From Franconibacter pulveris DSM 19144 (lineage in GTDB: Bacteria > Pseudomonadota > Gammaproteobacteria > Enterobacterales > Enterobacteriaceae), in assembly GCA_000621185.1 (NCBI GenBank), contig KK211225.1, positions 1 to 64,000 of the forward strand: 64,000 nt of DNA. The letters run 5' to 3'. A program made the position numbers and the translations under genes. Positions 1 to 8,308 of this stretch are shown here, one piece after another. Each line of letters opens with the position of its first letter. Position 1 is the stretch's first letter. The notes beneath the pieces are model-generated. The model was not told the origin of the DNA and searched no databases. It saw nothing but the letters and a program-made list of their open reading frames with translations.

Positions 1-3000
1 GATGGTGAGCGTCGGCAGGGTCGCGGCGGCAGCGTCAAGGGTCACGCTGCGCGGTACGGTCGTGCTGTTGCCCGCCGCGTCGGTGAGGCTGGCGTTTATC
101 GTATAAGGTCCGTCGGCAAGCGCCGCCAGATCCGCCGCCGGAACCGTGGTGCTCCACGTTCCGTTTGCCTGCACCGTGGCGCTGTAAATCACACCGTTCA
201 GCGCGACGATAACCGTCAGCCCGGCGTCCGCCGGGTTTGCCGTACCGCTCACCGCCACGCCCGCGCCCGCCTCGGCGGCATTGATAATGTCATCGCCCGC
301 CACCGGGTTAACGGTAAGCGTCACCTCGGTGTCCACAAGAAAGCTGCGGGCGGCCACCCCCGGGTTGCCGCTGGTGTCGCTCACTTGCGCTGAGATGGTC
401 TGCTCCCCCTGGCCAAGCGCGCTGACAATAGCGGCGGGCACTTCCACGCTCCAGCCGCCGTCGGCTCCTACGACGGCGGTGAACGTAGTGCCAGCCACAT
501 TAAGCGTCACAATCTGCCCCGCCTCCACATTGGTGGTCGTGCCGCTTAAGAGCAGCGGCAGGCCCGCCTCGGCGGCGTTAATTATGTTGTCGCCTGAAAC
601 CGGGTTAAGCGTGAGCGTGGGCAAGGTTGACGGGTCAGCATCCAGCGTAAAACTATGCGGCACGGTGAGCGTATTGCCGGCAAGGTCGCTGAGCGTTGCA
701 TTAATGGTGTAAACGCCATCTGTCAGCCCGGCCAGATCCTCTGCCGGCACGATGGTGCTCCAGGTGCCGTCGCTCAGCACGCTGGCGGTGTAGTTCACGC
801 CGTTCAGCGTCAGCGTCACCGTGCGTCCCGCCGCATCCGCCGACGCTGCGCCGCTAATGGTAATGGGGGAGTCGCTTTCCACCGCGTTGATGATGTCATC
901 GCCCGCTACCGGGTTAAAGCTCAGCGACAGTTCGGTATCGACGGTAATTACGTGATTCAGGCTGCTGGCATTGCCCGCCACATCCTGGGTGGCGAGCACT
1001 ATCTCCATTACCCCTTGCGGCAAACTGGCCAGAGCGGCGTTGGGCACCGTCACGCTCCAGTTGCCGCTGGCGTCCACGGTGGTGTTGTAAACCACGCCGT
1101 TAAAGGTGACCGTCACCGGCTGGCCGCTCTCAAGCTCGATGCTGCCGCCGCTGAGAAGAAGGTCGCTCTGACTCTCGGCGGCGTTGAGGATATCGTCGCC
1201 GGTAACGGGGTTAATGGTGAGTTCCGGCGGCGTGGTGTCGACCTCAAACTCAGCTTGCGGCGCCGCGCCGAGGTTGCCCGCGCCATCCGCCGCCACCACC
1301 GTAATGGAAACCTCGCCATTGTTTAGCTGCTGCAACACGTCAGGCGGCAGCTCCAGCACCCAGTTGCCGTTAGCGTCTACGGTAGCGATATAATTATTTC
1401 CGCCTGCCGCCACATCCACCACCAGCTGCCAGCGGCCGTCGCTGCCCAGCAGTGACGAGGTATGCTCGCGCACGTTAAACCCGCCGATATTGACCAGAAC
1501 CTGCTGGCTGTCGCCAAACGCCCCGGAGGTGCCAGTCAGCAACTGTGGCTGTTGCACCTCGGCGCTGTTAAGCGCGCCGTCGCCAAAGGGCGTGTTCAGC
1601 GTAGGCTCAGGCGGCGTCAGCGCCATAGTAATGGTTTCGCTGACCGCGGCGCGGTTGCCTGCGGCATCGGTCGCACTCACGGTTAAAGGATAAAGCCCGT
1701 TGGCCATCTCGCTCAGCGTATCGGCCGGTATGGTTACCAGCCAGTTGCCTTCGCCATCCGCCGTAGCGCTCCAGCTCTGGTTGTTATAGCTGACGACAAC
1801 CTGCGCCCCGGGTTCAGCGGTGCCGGTAACATCAATGGGCAGCCGCGTTTCAACAAGATTGAGCAGGTTATCATTGGTGAGCGCCGTCACCGTCACCGGC
1901 GGCGGCAGGGTATCTACCAGCAGCGAGGCGCTGTTGCCCCCGCTGTTGCCAGCGGCGTCGGTTGCGGTCACGCTCACCGCGAGTCCTCCCTGCGCCAGCT
2001 GGCTCAGCACCTCTGGCGGCAGCGTTAGCGACCAGCGGCCGTCGTTATCTACCGTGGCGGTATAGGTTGTCCCGTTCAGGGAAACAAGCACCGTCTGCCC
2101 CGCGCCGCTGACGCCGGTCGAACCGGTGAGCGGCTGCGCCGTCTGGCTCTCCGCCAGGTTTAAAAGGTTATCGCCAAATGCGGTATCGATGGTGGGCGCC
2201 GGTAGTGTATGGGTTATCACCAGCAGCGAGCTTTCGGCAGTCACCGTTTTGCCCGATTCATCGGTGGCGCTGACGATTACCGGTAACGTGCCATCGGCCA
2301 GTGCCTGCGCATCCTCAGGCGAGATGGTTACTTGCCAGTCGCCATTTTGCTGCACCGGCGCGGTATAGGTTTTATCGCCAAGCGTAATGGTCACCAGCGA
2401 ACCGGGTTTGAGATTTGCGCTGGTGCCGCTGATAACGAACCCGCTCGCCGCTTCCGCCGCGTTAAGGGCGTTGTCGCCAGCAATAACGCCAGGGGTGAGC
2501 ACGCCTGCAGGCGTTGGCGGTTCAGGAGCAGGCGGCTGCGGCGTTGGGTTGCTGTCTCCATCACCGCCTCCCCCGCCGCCGCCCGAGCCTGCCGCGGCGG
2601 CGATGCCGCCAAGCGCGAGCGCGCCCAGGGCGCTGGTCAGGTACGTCATCGTATGGCTGTGAGAGATAAGCAGAGGCTCGATGTTGGGCAGCACCTCAAA
2701 CTGCGGTGTGACGACGCCCTCGCCTGCGGTCGGAAACGTCGCATGAGCGACTGACGTGCCGTCGTCAAAAACCAGCTCGCTGGTTTGCCCTTGCGCTTCC
2801 AGAAAATAGTTTTTACAGATGACCGTAGAGCCATCCTGCAAATGCAGGATCAGGTCGTCGCCCTGTCGCTCATAGCGCACCACACTTTGCGACGTGGCGT
2901 GCACGCGAACAATGGAGGGCTGCGTCAACAGCAACGTCCGCGTGCCGCCGCTTTGCAGCGTGCTGATAGTCTGCCCCCCGTCGCGGGCCAGCGTCTCGAT

Positions 3001-3045
3001 GGTTACAGGGGAAGGTTGAACTGCATCACTCACAAAGGTCGCCAT
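1..3045 (-). CDS. BapA-type giant adhesin, N-terminal 1015 residues (partial at left edge)
   Basis: This is the N-terminal part of a very large surface adhesin; the frame is open for 1015 codons and runs off the left edge. The ATG at 3045 is preceded by a strong AAGGAGAG ribosome site. Residues 1 to about 130 have no classical signal peptide and look like the BapA prefix domain, ending near a hydrophobic Ala/Gly stretch and an acidic glycine-rich then proline-rich linker. From about residue 170 on there are eight complete Ig-like repeats of about 95 to 105 residues and the start of a ninth. Each carries the signature GDDIINAAE, then YTATV..DGTWSVTVP, then TDAAGN. The fourth is longer by about 26 residues. 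Such proteins are normally exported by a type I system and drive biofilm formation; the C-terminal secretion signal and the exporter lie outside the window. A 7-bp stem (3063-3088) lies in the leader. Family assignment rests on architecture. Confidence 0.85.
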   Translation of the reverse strand, partial: MATFVSDAVQPSPVTIETLARDGGQTISTLQSGGTRTLLLTQPSIVRVHATSQSVVRYERQGDDLILHLQDGSTVICKNYFLEAQGQTSELVFDDGTSVAHATFPTAGEGVVTPQFEVLPNIEPLLISHSHTMTYLTSALGALALGGIAAAAGSGGGGGGGDGDSNPTPQPPAPEPPTPAGVLTPGVIAGDNALNAAEAASGFVISGTSANLKPGSLVTITLGDKTYTAPVQQNGDWQVTISPEDAQALADGTLPVIVSATDESGKTVTAESSLLVITHTLPAPTIDTAFGDNLLNLAESQTAQPLTGSTGVSGAGQTVLVSLNGTTYTATVDNDGRWSLTLPPEVLSQLAQGGLAVSVTATDAAGNSGGNSASLLVDTLPPPVTVTALTNDNLLNLVETRLPIDVTGTAEPGAQVVVSYNNQSWSATADGEGNWLVTIPADTLSEMANGLYPLTVSATDAAGNRAAVSETITMALTPPEPTLNTPFGDGALNSAEVQQPQLLTGTSGAFGDSQQVLVNIGGFNVREHTSSLLGSDGRWQLVVDVAAGGNNYIATVDANGNWVLELPPDVLQQLNNGEVSITVVAADGAGNLGAAPQAEFEVDTTPPELTINPVTGDDILNAAESQSDLLLSGGSIELESGQPVTVTFNGVVYNTTVDASGNWSVTVPNAALASLPQGVMEIVLATQDVAGNASSLNHVITVDTELSLSFNPVAGDDIINAVESDSPITISGAASADAAGRTVTLTLNGVNYTASVLSDGTWSTIVPAEDLAGLTDGVYTINATLSDLAGNTLTVPHSFTLDADPSTLPTLTLNPVSGDNIINAAEAGLPLLLSGTTTNVEAGQIVTLNVAGTTFTAVVGADGGWSVEVPAAIVSALGQGEQTISAQVSDTSGNPGVAARSFLVDTEVTLTVNPVAGDDIINAAEAGAGVAVSGTANPADAGLTVIVALNGVIYSATVQANGTWSTTVPAADLAALADGPYTINASLTDAAGNSTTVPRSVTLDAAAATLPTLTI

Positions 3046-3182
3046 AGATCTCTCCTTAAAATCGCACCGGGCCGCCTGGCGCGGTGCGTTATGCCGCTAA
3101 TTTTTAGTGACGCCAGCACGCGAGCCCGATACGTCCGCAGCCGCTATGCGCGTTTAACTGTTGGTTCGTAACGGTTGACGTT

Positions 3183-3941
3183 TTAAGGCTTCCAGTCCTT
3201 CAGCGAAGGCAGACTATAGGGTTTGCCGTCGATGTTAACGATGAGCTTGTCGGTGGCGATTTTGCTTATCACCACGTTGCGCGCGAGGCTGTCGCCTTCT
3301 TTATAAAAGTGGTTATTGAGCTTCACGCGGCTGTTTACGCCGTCAGATGAATACATGTGCTGTTGATATTTGAGGTAAGGCAGACGCTGGCGCAGCACCG
3401 TCTGGTCGTCGTCGCGCGCTTTGTCCGGTTCACGCTCCGCCCGGGGCTGCGATTCGTCCATCGCCCCTGGCGGGACATCAGAGTTGAATTCCCGGCTCTG
3501 CTCGCGCAGCGCCATCGCCAGTTTTTCCCGCAGCTTCGCCGCGTCTGCGCCCCCTTCCGGCAGCATCAGCGCGCTTTCCTGGAACAGCGGTTCGCTCTCC
3601 GGCGGCGTGTTAAGCGGGTTTTGCAGCGGCGAGCGGGCGAAAAGCGCGTTTTTCAACTCATCAACCTGCGGCTGCGTGGTGGGCAGCGCTTTGGTGGTGT
3701 AGACGTAGTGAACCTCAGAAATAAACGTTTCCGGCTGCTCCACTTTCACCACCGGCGCAGGCGGGGGATTGCGAAAATTCCAGTAAAGATGGAGATAACT
3801 GCCCCCGACGCCGGCGGCGATAGCGCCAGCGCCAAACGCCAGCAGCGCCAGCGCCAGACGCTTAACGGGACGGCGGCGGCTTAAGCGCACGCGCTGGTTG
3901 GTTTGCACGCTCTCATAGGCGGCGGTGAAAATTTCAGACAT
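3183..3941 (-). CDS. gspB: Type II secretion assembly protein GspB
   Basis: The 252-residue protein is an ExeB/PulB/OutB-type partner of GspA that helps the secretin cross or dock to the peptidoglycan. It has a short basic cytoplasmic tail, one membrane segment at about residues 28 to 48, a proline-rich periplasmic linker, and a C-terminal T2SSB domain from about residue 185, seen as LPYLKYQQHMYSSD, then VKLNNHFYKEGDSL and IVNIDGKPYSLPSL. It is longer than the short E. coli GspB and nearer to ExeB in size. It starts 9 bases after the gspA stop, and its AGGAG ribosome site sits at the end of gspA, so the two are probably translationally coupled. The adhesin gene follows on the same strand 137 bases further on. 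Confidence 0.88.
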   Translation of the reverse strand: MSEIFTAAYESVQTNQRVRLSRRRPVKRLALALLAFGAGAIAAGVGGSYLHLYWNFRNPPPAPVVKVEQPETFISEVHYVYTTKALPTTQPQVDELKNALFARSPLQNPLNTPPESEPLFQESALMLPEGGADAAKLREKLAMALREQSREFNSDVPPGAMDESQPRAEREPDKARDDDQTVLRQRLPYLKYQQHMYSSDGVNSRVKLNNHFYKEGDSLARNVVISKIATDKLIVNIDGKPYSLPSLKDWKP

Positions 3942-3950
3942 GGTGGCTCC

Positions 3951-5555
3951 TCACTGCCTGGTGGTCATAGCGACCGTGGCCTTTTGCAAGGGCAGCGCTT
4001 CTGCGAGCGCCGTGCCGGGCGGCTGCGCTGCGGGTTCGCGGTTCTGCACTTTCTGAATGGTGTTTTCGGTTTCTTTATCGCGGATAAGCCCCGGCGATTC
4101 GCCAGACAAAATAAGCAGCCGCATTAGCGTGCTTTCGCCAATCTGGCCATCCGCTTTTAACCCCACCTTGCGTTGAAACTCTTTGATGTTGTCGACCAGC
4201 GCTTGCGACCAGCCGGGCGCGCTGTTTTTCGGCTTCATCAGCGCCCGGCTGAGCATTTTGTTAAGCCAGTTGATTTCGCTGGCGTCGCTTTTCGCGTCTA
4301 CTTTGCTGTTGCCCTGCGGGGTAAGGCGATAAAGCAGCACATAGTTGCCGGTGGCGGCGTTTTTGAACCAGTCGCGAGAGACCTGCCAGGTTTTGTTGCC
4401 CATCAGCAAGTCCATATCTTGCGGCCCGCTGCGTACCACGCTTGCGTAGCCGATGCGACCGCCCACCTTCAGCTCCGCAATCCACGGATAACCGTTTTTC
4501 TCCAGCGTCGAAACAGGGCTCTCCCCTCTCTTGCACTGCAGCTTCGCGCGGTTCGCCTCTTCGCAGAACGCCTCTTCCAGCGGCACGTCATAGCCCCAGA
4601 CGCGGTAAAGCTGGCGCATGGCGTTAACGGGCTTGTCGAGGGAATCTTCAATTCTGACCAGCGGTTTTTCTTCCGGCGGCGCGGGCCTGTGCGCCCAGGC
4701 GGCGGGGAGCGGCAGCAGCGGCGAGGTATGCGGCAGCGTCTGCCAGCCGACAGCGATAAACCCCCCCAGCCACAGTGAGCCCGCCAGCAGAGGCAGCGCA
4801 ACGTTCCGCCGCGGCGCGGTGAGTTCCGCAAGCGCCATTTTTACATGGCGAAATTTCACCTTCCTGCTGCGTTCAGCGAAAGCGGCGAGCAGCGCGTAGT
4901 GCGCCACCTGGGCCATTTGTGAAAGCCGTCCCTCGCAGCGTGAAGCGATCCTCATGATTTGCAGCGTGGAAAAGCGCGAAGTGGTGGCCCCGTTCCATAA
5001 CTGCTGATGATGAAACCAGTCGCGTATTTCCTGATAAGTGGGGGGCCGGATAATAATCTGCGAGCGCAGCGGTCCGATGCCTGCCAGACTATTTATTTTT
5101 TCTGCCAATAAAGGATTTCCCGCCAGCAATAGCGTTATCTCAACGCCCTGCTCCTGCGCTTTATCCATAACTTTTCGTAAAATGCGCCTGTGCAACGACG
5201 TAAGCTCATCCTGTATCTGTAATATCAGCAGTTTTTTTGGCTTTGCATTTTTGTCACGTTTCATTACATCAAGTAAAAACTCGGAAATACGTTTTTCAAA
5301 CTCCCGAATCTGCAACCCTTTATTGATAACCATCAAGCAGCTTTGCTTATCATTTTGCTGGCGAAGCATTGTAATGAAGGCGGAAATAACCTCATCATCA
5401 TTACTAAAAAGCCCAACAGCGCCTGGATTATTGCAGGCGTGCGCCAGCATCAACTCCACACCCGCAAAATAATTAATAAAACAGCGCTGCTTAAGATTGT
5501 GATAAACCAGTTCTTTGAATGGCGTATCAGTAAAACCGAAATGTGTAAGATACAT
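3951..5555 (-). CDS. gspA: GspA/ExeA-like secretion protein with degenerate ATPase domain
   Basis: This 534-residue protein has the GspA/ExeA layout. An N-terminal AAA-like domain opens with MYLTHFGFTDTPF. A single membrane segment lies at about residues 251 to 272. The periplasmic part carries a VWGYDVPLEEAFCEEA peptidase-like region and a peptidoglycan-binding repeat near residues 465 to 485 (FQRKVGLKADGQIGESTLMRL region). The Walker A loop expected around residues 45 to 55 is absent: the stretch reads AVGLFSNDDEVIS, with no GxxGxGK[ST]. A Walker-B-like LLILQIQDE is still seen at 109 to 117. In Aeromonas, GspA with GspB uses ATP and peptidoglycan binding to place the secretin; here ATP binding is doubtful while the peptidoglycan-binding part looks intact. 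Translation starts at the ATG at 5555 behind a GAGGT site. It is divergent from gspD. Confidence 0.85.
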   Translation of the reverse strand: MYLTHFGFTDTPFKELVYHNLKQRCFINYFAGVELMLAHACNNPGAVGLFSNDDEVISAFITMLRQQNDKQSCLMVINKGLQIREFEKRISEFLLDVMKRDKNAKPKKLLILQIQDELTSLHRRILRKVMDKAQEQGVEITLLLAGNPLLAEKINSLAGIGPLRSQIIIRPPTYQEIRDWFHHQQLWNGATTSRFSTLQIMRIASRCEGRLSQMAQVAHYALLAAFAERSRKVKFRHVKMALAELTAPRRNVALPLLAGSLWLGGFIAVGWQTLPHTSPLLPLPAAWAHRPAPPEEKPLVRIEDSLDKPVNAMRQLYRVWGYDVPLEEAFCEEANRAKLQCKRGESPVSTLEKNGYPWIAELKVGGRIGYASVVRSGPQDMDLLMGNKTWQVSRDWFKNAATGNYVLLYRLTPQGNSKVDAKSDASEINWLNKMLSRALMKPKNSAPGWSQALVDNIKEFQRKVGLKADGQIGESTLMRLLILSGESPGLIRDKETENTIQKVQNREPAAQPPGTALAEALPLQKATVAMTTRQ

Positions 5556-5770
5556 AATCGTTTTTACCTCGCGAACATTTATTGAAAACGACGAATAACA
5601 AAACGCTAAATTAACGCGCTTAATTCATTTTGTTTTCTACAGGCAAAGCCTCCCCCTCCCATTCTCAGAAGAGAAGAACAGCCAGGCCGGGTGATGTTTT
5701 GAAAGCGAAACCCCTTGTACCTATAGGAGCAATGAAAAGGTGTGTCAAGAAATGTCACGTCAAATAAAAA

Positions 5771-5784
5771 TTGATAATTATCAA
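5771..5784. promoter_or_regulatory. Candidate FNR box
   Basis: TTGATAATTATCAA is a perfect palindrome that fits the FNR consensus TTGAT-N4-ATCAA at every defined position. It lies 216 bases upstream of the gspA start and about 480 bases upstream of gspD. In DNA this rich in A and T such a match can occur by chance, so the site is a candidate only. Confidence 0.45.
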
Positions 5785-5799
5785 GAAACTATACAAATA

Positions 5800-5815
5800 C
5801 GTGATTTATATCACT
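5800..5815. promoter_or_regulatory. Candidate CRP-like site
   Basis: CGTGATTTATATCACT keeps the GTGA-N6-TCAC core of the CRP consensus, with only the outermost bases differing. It lies 15 bases beyond the FNR-like palindrome. If used, it would tie the secretion genes to carbon supply, which makes sense beside chitinases. Confidence 0.4.
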
Positions 5816-6265
5816 GGCCGTAACGCCTTTTTTCAGGTTTATTTTTTTGTTAAAAAAGCGCGGCAAACCCCTTATAAACCCAGCCTTAGGTCGCTATTTT
5901 TCGTCCTTTTTAGAAAGATCGAAAAAAAAACTGCGCATGTCATTAAAAAAAACTTGCCGTCTCGCCAGACGCGGTTAATTAATCATCAACTTAAACGTTA
6001 AGATATCTATTAACCGTCTAAAAAAGCACACCTGAAAACTATTTAACCCGCTTATAAAGCCGAATAAAAAAAAGTTATACAACGTCTTTTTGTTGTACAA
6101 GTTAATTTTTTATCGTGATATTAATAAGCAGCGAAAGTAAAAAAATCCGAAAATTTAATTTCGTTTAAATCAGCAAGATAGTGCGTAAGCGAAGCGAAAG
6201 TTAATTTATTAAGTAGACAGCCAAATAAACTTCAGCTAGAAAAATCTTTACATTCAACTTACGCA

Positions 6266-8293
6266 ATGTCACCCATTATGAACGGTAAATTCAGACGAAT
6301 TACTCTGTTCTGCATGGCGGCGCTTTCCTGCTCTTCGCCCGCCTTTGCAGCTGACTTTAGCGCCAGTTTTAAAAACACTGACATTCATGAATTCATCGAT
6401 ATTGCAGGCCGAAATCTGAATAAAACGATTCTGGTCGACCCTTCAGTTCAGGGAACCATATCCGTGCGCACTTATGATTTATTAACGGAAGAGCAGTATT
6501 ACCAGTTCTTCCTGAGCGTGCTGGATCTCTACGGTTTTACCGCAATTCCGATGGATAACGGCATGCTGAAAGTGGTGCGCTCGTCAATGGCGAAAACCGC
6601 CGGGGTGCCGATTGCCGACAGCCAGAACCCGGGCAAAGGGGATGAAATTATCACTCGCGTCGTGCAGATGGTAAACGTCCCGGTTCGCGATCTGGCGCCG
6701 CTGCTTCGTCAGCTTAATGACTCTTCCGGCATCGGCAACGTGGTGAACTACGAGCCTTCGAATGTGCTGCTGCTCACCGGTAAAGCCTCGGTGGTAAACC
6801 GACTGGTGGATCTGGTCAGGCGCGTCGACGCCTCCGGGGTACAGCAACGGGAAACGTACACCCTGCGCTACGGCACGGCGAAAGAGATTGCCGATATGCT
6901 CAACAACCTCACCAACGAAGAGCAAAAAGGCCAGAGCGCGCCGCAGCTTGCCGCCAAAGTGGTGGCAGATAACCGTACCAACACGCTGATTTTAAGCGGT
7001 TCGCAGCAGGCGCGTGACCGCACGCGGCGGCTGATTACGCAGCTTGACCGCTACGAAGTGAGCGAAGGCAAAACCCGCGTCTTCTACCTTAAGTACGCAA
7101 ACGCCACCAAAATCGCCAACGTGCTGAACGGCATCGGCGACAAGATCCAGGCGGAGAAAGGCAAAGCGGGCGGCGCCAAAGGGCCGGGCTCCCCGGCGGG
7201 TGGTACTGCGGGAAACGACTTAAATATCACCGCCGACGATCAGAACAACGCGCTGGTCATCAGCGCCCAGCCGGATGTCATGCAGTCGCTGGAGCAGGTC
7301 ATCGCCCGTCTTGATATTCGCCGGGCGCAGGTGCTGGTGGAGGCAATTATCGTCGAGGTGCAGAACGGCGAAGGGCTCAACCTTGGCGTGCAGTGGATCC
7401 AGAAGCACGGCATCGCCCAGTTCACCGGCACCGGTCTTGGCATTAATCGCGTGCAGATGGGGCTTGATCAGCGCGATCAGGATGGGCGGCTGACGGTCAC
7501 CAACCCCTTAACCAACGTACTGAACAACTATAACGGCATCGCCACCGGCTTTTTCAACGGCGACTTCGGCGTGCTGCTGACCGCTATCGCCTCCGACAGT
7601 AAAAACGACATTCTTTCCACCCCAAGCGTGGTGACGCTCGATAACAAAGAGGCGTCGTTTAACGTCGGGCAGGATGTGCCGGTGCTCTCTGGCTCGCAGG
7701 CCAGCACCACCGGCGACAATGTCTTCAACACGGTTGAGCGTAAAACCGTCGGCACCAAGCTGAAGGTAACGCCGTTAATCAATGACGATAACTCCGTGCA
7801 GTTGAAGATAGAGCAGGAGGTGTCGAGCGTAGACCCCACCTCCAGCAACAGCGCGCTCGGACCGACCTTTAACACCCGCACCATTAGCAACGAAGTGCTG
7901 GTGCGCGACGGCCAGACGGTGGTGCTGGGCGGCCTGGTGGAAGACCTCACCACCCAGACGGTGCAAAAAGTGCCGCTGCTTGGCGATATCCCTTTGATTG
8001 GCCAACTGTTCCGCTACACCAGCAACACCAAGGGCAAGCGTAATCTAATGGTATTTATCCGCCCGACTGTATTGCGTAACGACACCGATTACCGCACCTC
8101 TTCCCGCACCCAATACAACAGCACGCGTGATGCGCAGCTTCAGCGGCTGGAAGATCGCAAATTAGGCATTCTGCCGCCAACGGATCCGAAAACGCTGCCG
8201 ACTTACCCCGACAACGCGCCTGCTACCGTTTCACCCACGGTAACGCCGACGTCGTCCGCGACGCCGCGCGGCCGTAACCCGTTCCGTAACTAG
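6266..8293 (+). CDS. gspD: Type II secretion secretin GspD
   Basis: This is the outer-membrane secretin of 675 residues through which folded substrates leave the periplasm. A signal peptide ends near SPAFAADFSA. It is followed by an N0 domain (FKNTDIHEFIDIAGRNLNKT), N1 to N3 repeats (VVNYEPSNVLLLTG, LRYGTAKEIADML, FYLKYANATKIANVL), a glycine-rich loop near residue 300, and the secretin core (VLVEAIIVEVQNGEGLNLGVQW, then VPLLGDIPLIGQLFRY). The C-terminal tail is rich in Pro and Thr and ends GRNPFRN; it could be the pilotin-binding S region, although no pilotin gene is present. The start is uncertain: ATG at 6266 and ATG at 6278 are both possible and neither has a clear ribosome site; the second gives a more typical signal peptide. 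It heads the gspD-O operon. Confidence 0.95.
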   Translation: MSPIMNGKFRRITLFCMAALSCSSPAFAADFSASFKNTDIHEFIDIAGRNLNKTILVDPSVQGTISVRTYDLLTEEQYYQFFLSVLDLYGFTAIPMDNGMLKVVRSSMAKTAGVPIADSQNPGKGDEIITRVVQMVNVPVRDLAPLLRQLNDSSGIGNVVNYEPSNVLLLTGKASVVNRLVDLVRRVDASGVQQRETYTLRYGTAKEIADMLNNLTNEEQKGQSAPQLAAKVVADNRTNTLILSGSQQARDRTRRLITQLDRYEVSEGKTRVFYLKYANATKIANVLNGIGDKIQAEKGKAGGAKGPGSPAGGTAGNDLNITADDQNNALVISAQPDVMQSLEQVIARLDIRRAQVLVEAIIVEVQNGEGLNLGVQWIQKHGIAQFTGTGLGINRVQMGLDQRDQDGRLTVTNPLTNVLNNYNGIATGFFNGDFGVLLTAIASDSKNDILSTPSVVTLDNKEASFNVGQDVPVLSGSQASTTGDNVFNTVERKTVGTKLKVTPLINDDNSVQLKIEQEVSSVDPTSSNSALGPTFNTRTISNEVLVRDGQTVVLGGLVEDLTTQTVQKVPLLGDIPLIGQLFRYTSNTKGKRNLMVFIRPTVLRNDTDYRTSSRTQYNSTRDAQLQRLEDRKLGILPPTDPKTLPTYPDNAPATVSPTVTPTSSATPRGRNPFRN

Positions 8294-8308
8294 CTTTCTG
8301 GGGGAGAT

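Larger units (their letters stand above)
5556..6265. promoter_or_regulatory. AT-rich divergent control region between gspA and gspD
   Basis: This 710-base gap separates the divergent gspAB and gspD-O operons and is far richer in A and T than its neighbours, with many A and T runs. It must hold both promoters and has the look of DNA bound by H-NS, which is known to silence gsp operons in E. coli K-12. No convincing gene is present: the short open frames contain low-complexity residues and lack ribosome sites. The usual gspC, normally just before gspD, is missing from this place. Two ordered palindromic sites are listed separately. Confidence 0.6.

Noticed and set aside
1..900. Possible CRISPR-like periodic repeats
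   Set aside because: The period of about 300 bases codes for Ig-like domains that are similar in protein and only partly in DNA; there are no short identical repeats with unique spacers.
281..2754. Several long plus-strand open frames opposite the adhesin
   Set aside because: They are reverse shadows of the repetitive, G+C-rich adhesin frame; their sequences are repetitive Ser, Thr and Ala strings with no ribosome sites.
5771..6001. Short plus-strand open frame of 76 codons in the gspA-gspD gap
   Set aside because: It is made of low-complexity Lys, Ile and Phe codons in AT-rich DNA, has no ribosome site, and resembles no family I know.
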